DNA from: Metellina segmentata | Lineage: Eukaryota; Arthropoda; Arachnida; Araneae; Tetragnathidae | Direction of reading: 5' to 3' | Assembly: GCA_947359465.1 (NCBI GenBank) | Contig: OX375883.1 | Location: forward strand, 89,522,911 to 89,586,910 | DNA length: 64,000 nucleotides | Shown: in pieces, positions 40,501-48,654 of the stretch | How the letters are laid out: the number at the start of each line of letters is the position of its first letter | Position numbering within the stretch: position 1 is the stretch's first letter | Notes under the pieces: model-generated | Told to the model about the DNA's origin: nothing | What the model saw: the letters and a program-made list of their open reading frames with translations, nothing else | Database searches by the model: none | Position numbers and translations under genes: made by a program

Positions 40501-40628
40501 ACTCATATTCGGCCTGTGGAACGCCCACATGTATGTAGGAAACATACTGGAGGCTTACGTCGCAGGACATTTTGTTGCACATAACTGAGGCTTAGCTTTT
40601 ATCCTACCAGGTGCAGTTGTTTGCCTAG
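37581..40628 (+). repeat. 12-unit higher-order block, copy 3
   Basis: Same order as the other 12-unit blocks, with GTTTTTATTCC and GTTTGTATTCC in units 1 and 7, but without the GCGATGCC change in unit 9. Its last unit passes into the right edge and picks up extra differences, such as ATACTGGAGG and TACGTCGCAGG. Confidence 0.88.
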
Positions 40629-40732
40629 TTGGCTTTTTGCTGTTTCTATTCCTTGCTCCTCACCCAGAAGATGTTAATTTGGTTATTTCAAGTAACAATG
40701 CCACGCCAAAGAAACCATCGTCGGACATTTTC
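40479..40732 (+). repeat. Last (right-edge) unit of the satellite
   Basis: The first half resembles internal units. The second half departs from them, with TTGCTGTTTC, CCTTGCTCC, AGTAACAATGCC and AAACCATCGTCGG. It then runs without a break into single-copy pseudogene sequence (TLNGNGAHTKYD in the ancestral frame). It retains the pre-amplification state, in which SSNNATPKKPSSDIF is read in place of the internal SSHHATPKKSWSDIF. Confidence 0.85.
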
Positions 40733-40845
40733 ACTCTCAACGGAAATGGAGCTCATACGAAGTATGATCTAATTATAGAGGTCGAAAAGAGTAATATAGA
40801 AGAAAGAGCACCTTTGAAAGCAAAAATCACTGGTAATTTTAGTTA

Positions 40846-41149
40846 ACGTCGTGCTAGAGCTACACAACGGGCTATTGACGACGGTCCGAGATCAGTCCCT
40901 TTAAGGGAAAGTTCCGAGGACAATACCTCGTAATTCTTTGAACCACGGTCAGATGACGAAGCAACACCTGAGATGACACCCCACTCTCCAAACTTCCACA
41001 CCAACCCAACGTGGGGACTTTCGGCCACGACAGATTTAAGGTGCACCAGCCACCACTACACCATACGCTTACAAACATCCATGCCCGGACCCGGATTGAA
41101 CCAGGAACCTTTCGGCAAAAACCACTGATACCGAAAACCCCATCCACCA
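40846..41149 (-). mobile_element. SINE family A inserted in the SLC37 pseudogene
   Basis: On the minus strand the tRNA-like head (B-box-like GGTTCAATCC near 41093) is followed by the complete family A core, ending near 40846. It interrupts the pseudogene between the codons KAKIT and KAITFWE. The repeat of Lys-Ala-Ile-Thr-like sequence on both sides is consistent with an imperfect target duplication around GAAAGC. Because it lies outside the array, it was not amplified with it. Confidence 0.85.
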
Positions 41150-41812
41150 TCATAAGAAGAAAGCCATAACGTTCTGGGAGGCCGTCAAAATTCCAAGGAG
41201 TAGTTGAATTCTCCTTCTGTCTTTTTTTCTTTTCAAAGTTAGTGAGCTACACTTTTCTCTTTTGGTTGCCCCGATACCTCAACCATGCTACTGGAGTAGG
41301 AGCGTAAGCATCTGCCTACCTGTCGATAGCCTTCCATGTTGGTGGAATTCTCGGAAATGTACATACCTGACCATACCGGAGCAAGTGTCTTGACGTGTGT
41401 CGGATTCTTTGGACTAGCAATGCCTTCAATTTTCCTTTTCGAATCTTACGGTAGCATCAGCAAATATTCTAGCATTATTTTCAAAGTCATTTATGGGGCT
41501 CTAGTGAATTGACCTTGCGCCTACATTATCACAGCGATCTCTACTGAACTGGGCACTCACCAAAACATAAAAAGCAACTCGAAAGCTTTATCCACAGTTT
41601 CAGCGATAATTGATGCAACGGGTTCAATAGGAGCAGCGATTGGACTACTTCTTGCTGGCTTAGTGTCCGAAATATCGTGGTCGCATGTGTTTTATATGAT
41701 GATGTTTGCAGACTTATGTGCTCTAATATCGCTTTTAAGAACTACTTCAAAGGAAGCTAAACAGTGCTATGTTTTGCAGTTTAGATGTGCCTTCCCATTT
41801 TTTTTGCTGTAG

Positions 41813-43608
41813 ACATTATGAAGGAAGTTATGAGAGAATTGGACGGTGATAGCGTACTTCAAATTTTTTTTATGTTATTCATTTGTTAAGAATGCTCAGT
41901 TTTGCAGACACCTACGTTCTTTATCTAAAAATTATTTTTTAGACTTTTACTAATACGTTCAGTTTATTCTCTGTTTCTTGTAAAAGTGCTGAATTTTGAA
42001 CTGAATTTTATTATTGTTCCTTTTCTTGAATCGGAGAGTCATATCAAAACTGAAGACTCTTAAGTTCATATTTTCTGTATTACAGTACATAATCATTAAT
42101 GTGATTTTCATTTCATAACTAAAAAATGTTTAATTTTGTCGGTAATATTTGCTTTTTAGATTTAAGCTGTTTTGCTCAAATACTAAATGACGATGGATGT
42201 TAAATAAAGTTACTAAATAGTTTGTTAGATTGATCTGTTTAATACGTAATGATGGAATTCATGATTCTATGCTAATTACACTTTTTAGTTTGATGGAAAC
42301 GATTTATACTATATTCGTCAAATGAAAGTTCGGGGCATCTTTAATTTATTGGTTTCAGCAACTGTACAATCTTTCTTTTATTTTATTTGTCTATAATTTT
42401 GTGGACATGTTATAGAGTTACATTATTTTTTAAAGACGCAATAAGAAATTGTACAATATGAAATATGTATTATCTACTTGTACTTATGAAAAACTTGTTC
42501 AAAAATGAAATTTTAGTTGTGAAATGGAATTCAATGTAAATAGATCATCGTTCTAACAAAATGTTTTTCATTTAAAATTATACATGACGTGTGTTAAAAT
42601 TGGCAAAAAGGCATAGTAATTAAACTTTGTTAGCAATAATAAATTGTTTGAATATACATAAAATAAGTTAAATACATTCTGGTTGGATTACATGAATTTA
42701 AAATTATCAAGTGTACTGTTTAATGAAATTAAAACGATTGAACAACAGACTGTATTTAAATTTACTTACAATTGTATTAAAATTTATTATAAAAGATAAT
42801 ATTATAAAAATTACTATAAAATATTATATTATAAAAAATAATATTAAAAAATAATGTGCCTTTTCATGATGATATAGAAAGGTATGTAATATTTTGCTCT
42901 AAGTGAAATTATGAAATTTGTTATGGATTAAAGTTATATTGTTGAGAACATAAAATTTCATTCACAGAGCATTTCAAAACATGTTAATTTATTCTAACTT
43001 GCATATATAAATATACCATTTTCCAGACATTTTTACATTTTAGAAAGAAAATGTTTTTAATATTCTTGTTTTGTGCTTTATTTTTTAAATATATTTACAT
43101 TCTACTTATTTTTAATATTGTATAGCCCAACTCACACTCTTCCATAAAATTTCCAAGTTTCAATATTTATCCATAATTTGATATAATTTATTTATTACGT
43201 AATAAACTAAAACTTTTAAGACACAAAGAAATCAAGCCAATGCATAATCTCAATAGTGACAAGAAAAAATAAATAAATTTTGACAGAAAATTGGAAGTAT
43301 ATATGCTTTAAATTCTTCAATCTCATCAATACTAATTTAGCCTCTAAGAAATAAAACAATTATATATATATATATATATATATATATCCTGTTTACACAC
43401 ATTAGTGTTTTTCTAGTAGTTCTAATTTTAAAATCAGAAAAATGAAATTATTGATAGCTGTGATAGTGATAGCTGTTCTCGCCATTACAAATAGGACGTA
43501 ATTATGTATAAAAAATATGAATATATAACATCAAAAGCTGATATGTAAGCAAAGTGTGAGCCTCACTATATAGATTGAATTTTTTTTTACAAAACAACTA
43601 TCACTGGC
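41813..43608. other. AT-rich non-coding DNA
   Basis: Follows the last recognisable transporter codons. It is very AT-rich, with local short repeats such as AATATTATAAAA near 42790-42850. It may include the 3' untranslated part of the retrocopy, since AATAAA occurs near 42203, but no poly(A) tail or flanking duplication is visible. No open frame of interest. Confidence 0.4.
43361..43387. repeat. (TA)n microsatellite
   Basis: A pure TA dinucleotide run of 27 bp within AT-rich DNA. Confidence 0.95.
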
Positions 43609-43657
43609 GTCTACGCTACGGTCATGAGATTTTCCCACTTGTTGGTCCTTCGAGATC
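43609..43657 (+). repeat. 5' LTR remnant (49 bp)
   Basis: Identical over 49 bases to the first part of the 3' LTR. The rest of this LTR, the primer-binding site, gag and the start of pol are missing. Confidence 0.85.
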
Positions 43658-43669
43658 ACCAAGGGGTCA

Positions 43670-44410
43670 GTTGATCTTACATTATTTTCCACATATAATA
43701 CCAATTGTATAAATATTAAGGCGTATATTCTAAACAAGTTAACGGCTCCTTTGCCTTCTGAATCGTTTGATATTTCTAATTTGTATTATTTAAATTCGAT
43801 TCAATTAGCTGATATTGATTTTAATAAGCCTAAAAATATTGATGTTATAATTAAAGCGGATTATTTATTTTCTTTAATTCAGTTTGGACAAATTATTGGT
43901 TCAAACAATACACTTATTGCTCAAAATACTTTATTTGGTTGGATTATATCTGGTAGAATTTCTGGTGTTTCAGAGAGTGACGTTAACTCAAATATTTGTA
44001 CTGTCAGTGTTCACTCAGATATGGACATTGATGAAACGCTTAAACGTTTTGGGGAATCTGAGGAGATTCCAAATTTTGATGGGAATTTAAATTCTGAAGA
44101 GGAATTTTGCGAAAACCATTTTAAAGATGTTTATAAGGGTAGGGAAAATGATATGGTACTTTCAGAAAAAAAACCAAAGCCATTGTATTCTACAGTTGTA
44201 ATTCAAGGTAATGATTTATATGATGATTTGTTTGATAAATGTTCTTCCTTATCTAAAATAGTGCGTATTTTATCGTATTGTAGAAGATTTATTAATAATT
44301 GTAAAAAATGTGTAAAAATTGTACAAAATATTTCTTGTATAACTTCTGATGCTAAGTTGAATTTGCCATTATCTGTGTATGAACATACGGAAGCATGGAA
44401 ATTGATTATT
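43670..44410 (+). pseudogene. BEL/Pao protease-like region fused to pre-integrase segment
   Basis: The frame contains the aspartic-protease-associated block of BEL/Pao Pol (DUF1758 type), with ADYLFSLIQFGQIIGSN and FGWIISGRI. A segment like the N-terminal edge of reverse transcriptase follows (ETLKRFGESEEIP, FCENHFKD). At about residue 137 from the first Met (43751) it jumps to VVIQGNDLYDDLFDKCSSLS, which in whole elements lies between RNase H and integrase. Roughly the whole reverse transcriptase and RNase H are therefore deleted. A frameshift near 44400-44425 separates it from the integrase frame. Confidence 0.8.
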
Positions 44411-45750
44411 TTATATGTGCAAAAGAAATTTATGCTGATGAGTTCAAAGCTATTGTAAATGAAAAACCTATACATAAGAAAAGTGCATTGTGTTCCTTAT
44501 CGCCTTTTAGTGATAGTGATGGTGGCTTACGGGTGGGAGGACGTTTACAGAACTCCTCACTAAGATACGATGCAAAGCATCCTATCATTTTACCACGTCA
44601 GCATGTAATTAGTACATTAGTGGTTAGACAATATCATGTATCATACCTTCATGCCGGTCCAACTGTACTGTCAAATATTTTGCGTCAAGCTTATTGGATA
44701 ACTGGTGTCAGAAAACTTATACAAAGTGTCATTCATAAATGTATTTCATGTTCTAGATGGAGAGGTGCCAATTCTCAGCAATTAATGGGAAATCTACCGG
44801 ATCATCGTGTAAATATGAATCGTGCATTTTTAGTTTGTGGTATTGATAATGCCGGACCGCTAAGTATTAAACTTCATAAAGGTCGTGGAGCTAGATCAAC
44901 AAAGGGTTATATAGCTTTGTTCGTTTGTTTTTCCACTAAGGCTGTTCATATTGAAGCTGTAAGTGATCTTACATCTAATGCCTTCATTGCAGCCCTTCGA
45001 CGTTTCAGTTCACGCAGAGGTACTCCAAAGCACATTTATAGTGACAATGCTACAAACTTTGTTGGCGCAAAACGTAAATTATCTGAAATTCATGATGTTG
45101 TTTCTAAGATAAACAAAGACGAGTCGTTATCCTACTATTTAAATCAAAATTCAATTGATTGGCATTTCATCGCTCCTGCCTCTCCTCACCTCGGAGGAAT
45201 TTGGGAGTCAGGAATCCGATCAATTAGATATCACCTACGTCGAGTTATTGGAGATACAGCTCTGACTTTTGAAGAACTGACAACCTTACTTTCCCAAATC
45301 GAAGCAATTCTGAATTCAAGACCACTTACAACGGTTAGTGAAGGTGATATAGAGAATTTGGATGTTTTGACTCCCTCTCATTTTCTGATAGGAGAATTGT
45401 TGACTGCTCCCCCAGAATTAAAGGTAAACATCGACAAGTTGACCTATCATACCCGTTGGGAGCTCATTCAAAAATTGAAACAAGGTTTCTGGAAAAAATG
45501 GTACCACGAATATTTAAATTCACTTCAGCAACGTTCTAAGTGGAGGAGTAAAAAATGTTCAATTAAAATTGGTGATTTAGTACTTTTACGAGAGGATAAC
45601 GTCCCTCCAGCTACTTGGCCTCTAGGCAGAGTTATCGAGACTCATCCAGGCAAGGATAATCTGGTACGGGTGGTCACCATTTGAACTGCTAGGGGCACAT
45701 TTAAACGATCAATTGTAAAATTGTGTCTTCTACCTTTGTATCAAGAATGA
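44395..45750 (+). pseudogene. BEL/Pao integrase, near-complete but interrupted
   Basis: Integrase joins retroelement cDNA to host DNA. The frame shows a zinc-binding HHCC domain (H-x5-H in HVSYLHAG, then CISC), followed by the catalytic core. In the core, Asp is in GIDNAGP, Asp is in YSDNATNF and Glu is in GIWESGIRSIR, so the DDE triad is present. A C-terminal chromatin-binding-like domain (DUF5641 type) follows, with WELIQKLKQGFWKKWY. A TGA at 45682-45684 cuts off the last conserved stretch, which still reads on to LCLLPLYQE before the next stop at 45748-45750. The upstream frameshift removes its connection to the rest of Pol. Confidence 0.88.
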
Positions 45751-45771
45751 ATTCTTGATAGGGTGGGAGTA

Positions 45772-46161
45772 TGTCTACGCTACGGTCATGAGATTTTCCC
45801 ACTTGTTGGTCCTTCGAGATCTATTTTTAGAGGTCATAAAAGGGGGTTCCTTTCCCTAGCCTCGCTCAAGGGTCAGATTCTACACTATGTTATCCAAAAG
45901 CGGTGCTGAGAGAAATCTATTTTTAGAAGCAGTGTATGTAATGTGTTGTTTTTCCTTAGCCTCGCTACAGGTCCCTTTTTTTAACTGATGTCTTTTTTAC
46001 TGTAATAAAATCACTTGCTCGTCCACACTCAACGTGGCAGGACCTCTGTAACTTACTCGTCCACACTTAGCGTGGCAGGACGTTTGTCACCTTGTTCAGT
46101 GTTACATTAAATTTGTTATTGTTTTTAAAACTTATTTGTTTGTCTGATTCTCGGGACCACA
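45772..46161 (+). repeat. 3' LTR of the BEL/Pao element
   Basis: Starts TGTCTACGC directly after the polypurine tract. Contains a tandem pair of about 46-bp direct repeats near 46015-46085, each with CTCGTCCACACT and CGTGGCAGGAC. The AATAAAA at about 46004 could serve as the polyadenylation signal. The 3' end is placed at ACA by analogy with TG...CA termini. Confidence 0.65.
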
Positions 46162-46630
46162 GTCGTCCAATTTAACTGGGTTTTACGCAAGAGTTCCTGA
46201 TATATTGAAACATAAAACTTTTCAGAAAAGCTAAAAGTGTAACAGATACGGGCGAAAGATAAAAAAATTCTGATTATTTGCAACTAAAAAGAATAACTAA
46301 GAACATTTTTTTTTTTAATTTCAGACAAGTTAACCTGATGTACGTTTTCAGATCTTTCACTTCGAGATGGATCGTGGTCCGTTCTTCCAGTGCGACGTAA
46401 ATTCAACTACCAGTCAACCTGATGTACACATTTCGTTCTAAATCCAAAATATTTTGGCTTATATAGCATATTTCTGTTTACATAATCGTCATCATATTAA
46501 ATCCGAACTGAGCAATTCGTATATTTTATTGAAATAAGGATTTGTTCCTATCCATGGCAATCTTTGATACCTAAATGCTTTCGATACGTATATTATTGAT
46601 AACAGAGTAAAATGGTCATAATAAATTATG
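46162..46630. other. Non-coding spacer
   Basis: AT-rich stretch between the BEL/Pao LTR and the mariner-type element. A short local duplication is visible: two CAACCTGATGTAC/TAACCTGATGTAC motifs near 46332 and 46417. No coding signal was seen. Confidence 0.4.
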
Positions 46631-47479
46631 TATACAGGGTGGTCCCGAATTCATGGTACAAACTTTAATGGTAGGTACAGGACATTGTAACAATGATTTA
46701 TTGTATAGGAATGTATAGTCGCAAGTGACGCGGTGAGGCGAAAACAGGGGAAATAACGGCCGAAAGGAAAAACAAAGATTTTATTGAAAGCGTTGTTGAC
46801 AAGTGTCATGTTTACAGTAATTGTTCAAAATTGCGTCCACCAGTATCGATACATGCTTGACAGCGTCGGTGGAGCGATTGGCGTACACGTTCAAAGATGC
46901 CTGGTATTTCACGCACACCTGCAGCAGCTACAGATAAGCGAGCGACGAGATCCTCATCTGAGTCAACTGGAGTCTCATAAACAAGATGCTTTAGATGTCC
47001 CCATAAAAAGTAATCGAGGCTCGATAAATCGGGAGATCGGGGTGGCCAAGGGACTGGTCCACCACGCCCAATCCACCGAGTACCAAACGTGGCATTCAGG
47101 TAATTCCGTACATCAATGCTGAAGTGTGCTGGCGCCCCATCGTGCTGAAACCACATGCGGTTACGAATGGCGATCGGAACATCATGCAGCAGTTGTGGTA
47201 ACACTTCTTTCAGAAAAATAAGATAGCTTCCGCCAGTGAGCCGCGTGGGTAGTAAGTATAGGCCAATCAAAAAGTCGATGTTCAACAGCGGCTAGACATC
47301 TACTGCCCTCTACCCGCAATGATACCAACCGATCACTCCATTTCTCTTTCCTTTTATTTCCCCTGTTTACGCCTCACCGCGTCACTTGCGACTATACATT
47401 CCTATACAATAAATCATTGTTACAATGTCCTGTACCTACCATTAAAGTTTGTACCATGAATTCGGGACCACCCTGTATA
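46631..47479 (-). mobile_element. Mariner-type (IS630/Tc1/mariner) element with 124-bp inverted repeats
   Basis: The terminal inverted repeats start TACAGGGTGGTCCCGAATTC and match over about 124 bp with one mismatch (46633-46756 and 47354-47477). TA dinucleotides flank both ends. Between them the minus strand encodes only the C-terminal part of a transposase. The near-identity of the long inverted repeats suggests recent mobilisation. With only about 850 bp it is internally deleted and non-autonomous. Confidence 0.92.
46812..47285 (-). pseudogene. Mariner transposase C-terminal fragment (DD41D spacing)
   Basis: This 157-residue frame carries the second catalytic Asp in FQHDGAPAHFS and the third in SPDLSSLDYFLWG. 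I count 41 residues between them, as reported for the DD41D (rosa-like) group rather than the DD34D of classic mariners. The N-terminal helix-turn-helix domain and the first catalytic Asp are missing, and the region just upstream on the minus strand has stops. The frame itself is uninterrupted. It cannot make an active enzyme. Confidence 0.85.
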
Positions 47480-47973
47480 AGGCCAGGTGCAGTCATCCGT
47501 TTTTTCAATGTGCGGCGCTGAAGCCCAACTATGTACACATAACCGTGAAATGACGCAGGTACTCATTTCGCGCCTTTTGCAATGGATATTTATCGAAGAA
47601 AACGCGATTGTTTCGCTCATTTAGTGTGCAAAAAATATATTTTGAAACAAAATAGACGTTTTTTTTTACTGGATACATGTATTTATTACTTATTATTTAA
47701 ATTCCATTTATTTATGAAAACAAGGTACTTGAGACCGAAAAAGCGTGTGCGGCGAGCTGCGGTAAAAATTGCTTGCAAGTTGGACGTGCGGCGCCGGATG
47801 TATGTGTACATTACCCGATTGGATCTAATGTATCCCAGACCGCACTTGTGTTGCCGCAGCGGCGCCGGAGGTATGTGTACACTACTCGATTGGATCTAAT
47901 GTATCTCAGACCGCACTTGAGTTGCCGTAGCGGCGCCGCACGTTGAAAAAGCGGATGTGTGCACAGGGCCTTA
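47479..47973. mobile_element. CpG-rich MITE, copy 1
   Basis: The ends are imperfect inverted repeats (TAAGGCC-GTGCA-TCATCCG-TTTTTCAA and its complement), rich in GCGGCGCC motifs. The interior matches copy 2 at 63171-63619. A block of about 69 bp (GTATGTGTACA-TACCCGATTGGATC...) is tandemly duplicated at about 47795-47935 here but single in copy 2. The TTA/TAA-like borders and AGGCC termini fit PIF/Harbinger or a TTAA-targeting family. The superfamily is not settled. The mariner element lies exactly against its left end. Confidence 0.75.
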
Positions 47974-48153
47974 GACAAACTTCACGTTTTATTTTTATAG
48001 TAAAATTATTAATGAAATAAATAGGCTAGAATTAGAATTTATAGATGAATTATAACAAATCGTATTTTTTTTGAGTATTTCCATACCAAAAATAAATGTT
48101 AAATTTGTTATCCACCTTTGTTGCTTTGTTTCGTTTCTAGAATTGTGCACTTT

Positions 48154-48654
48154 TCTCTTCTATTATAAAAGGAAGCGTTTGTCCCTCGTTACGCTGTGTC
48201 CTGACGAATCTATGGCACTTACAATAATGAAATTTGGCACACAGGAAGTCCGAATATTTTGCGATTTTTGTGTTCAGCCCGAATTTTAAAATTTAATCTA
48301 GAACATTTTAAAATTAATTTATTAGTTTTTTTCTCCATTCTTTCTTTTTTCCGGAATGTGACGTCACCCGAAGCTCGAATGACGAAGGAACTAATTTTTC
48401 GATTTTCGGCCTTTGACGTCAGCCTTTGGAACCATGCCAATTTTTCCGATTCTAGCGTGTTTTGATTTGCGTTGTTGATAATAGTCACTTCGAGGCCATC
48501 ACGGCATTTGCATGTAGAGTTCGTTTGCGAAGCAAACCAAATGGGAATACGTAGCAATCACCGGGGGTTGGCGAGCGTCAGTGAGCAGTGGTCACACCTG
48601 ACTCCACGAAAAGATATGTCTCGGACAACGCCATGCTGGGCACGCATTGCCTAG
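48154..48654 (+). mobile_element. Non-autonomous Helitron, about 0.5 kb
   Basis: The 5' end resembles a Helitron start (TCTCTTCTATTATAAAAGG). The 3' end has a hairpin, GCCATGC-loop-GCATTGC, followed by CTAG and a host T. The last 160 bp match the fragment at 4079-4234. Subterminal palindromes around TTTGCGAAGCAAA resemble those of the minus-strand Helitron at 4256-5797. No coding is seen. The exact 5' end is approximate. Confidence 0.72.

Larger units (their letters stand above)
7207..40732 (+). repeat. 254-bp satellite array, 132 units, derived from SLC37 coding sequence
   Basis: The array holds 132 head-to-tail units. Spacing is exactly 254 bp throughout, except for one unit with a 3-bp deletion near 7905 and one with a 1-bp insertion near 14726. 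In the ancestral frame each unit reads FGLWNAHMYVGN, EAYVAGHFVAHN, a stop, GLRFIIPGAVVCLVG, LFLFLAPHPEDVNL and HATPKKSWSDIF, then jumps back to the start. The unit junction joins GACATTTTC to GGTTCGGCAAAG. In single-copy context GGATCGGCAAAG occurs only at 7207 (left border) and GACATTTTC-ACTCTC only at 40723 (right border). Since 254 is not a multiple of three, no frame stays open across units. The array is non-coding satellite DNA by every sign I can see. Confidence 0.97.
6780..41812 (+). pseudogene. SLC37-like sugar-phosphate exchanger pseudogene carrying a satellite array
   Basis: SLC37 proteins are 12-helix MFS transporters of the ER membrane that exchange glucose-6-phosphate for phosphate. 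In order along the plus strand I read: FHMSRRPLSVLKN (about 6797); a D-W-C-DWVPF block (about 6905-6930); SGMVAERMDLRYYLTLG (about 7000-7055); LFTIFFGIAYY-like with frame changes (7070-7100); FTFFVLVQLIA (7120-7150); and PGVVSW followed by NWIGKAR (7176-7222). Then comes the 254-bp segment now amplified to 7207-40732. After it are TLNGNGAHTKYD (40733-40768), a SINE, ITFWEAVKIP (41168), FSLWLPRYLNHATGVGA (41253-41303) and TELGTHQNIKSNSKALSTVS to SHVFYMMMFADLC (41545-41725). Frameshifts and in-frame stops are frequent. No intron is visible between family blocks, which suggests a processed copy, although no poly(A) tail or target duplication was found. I cannot tell which SLC37 member was the parent. 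Confidence 0.85.
43609..46161 (+). mobile_element. Internally deleted BEL/Pao LTR retrotransposon
   Basis: A 49-bp segment starting GTCTACGCTACGGTC at 43609-43657 is identical to the start of the 3' LTR at 45772, so it is a remnant of the 5' LTR. After it the sequence jumps straight into the protease region. A second deletion removes most of the reverse transcriptase and RNase H. The integrase is nearly whole. A purine-rich tract, GGGTGGGAGTA, sits just before the 3' LTR as expected for plus-strand priming. The element cannot be autonomous. The right end is uncertain, because I chose the ACA at 46161 without a matching target duplication. Confidence 0.85.

Noticed and set aside
7207..40732. 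A CRISPR array or a repetitive silk-type structural gene
   Set aside because: There are no spacers between direct repeats, units are 254 bp with no unique inserts, and the context is eukaryotic. A structural repeat protein would need units in multiples of three and an open frame through them; 254 is not a multiple of three and stops occur in each unit.
7207..40732. Centromere identity for the array
   Set aside because: Higher-order structure resembles centromeric satellites, but one 33-kb locus flanked by its single-copy ancestor gives no evidence for centromere function. Chromatin data would be needed.
40872..41153. Minus-strand open frame of 93 codons and similar frames in other SINE copies
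   Set aside because: They coincide with SINE family A and differ from copy to copy; they are not genes.
6780..41812. A functional SLC37 gene
   Set aside because: Multiple frameshifts, in-frame stops, a SINE inside the coding region and 33 kb of tandem repeat rule out a working product.
47582..47899. Plus-strand open frame of 105 codons
   Set aside because: It lies wholly in the CpG-rich MITE, is not kept open in the second copy at 63171, and has no recognisable domain.
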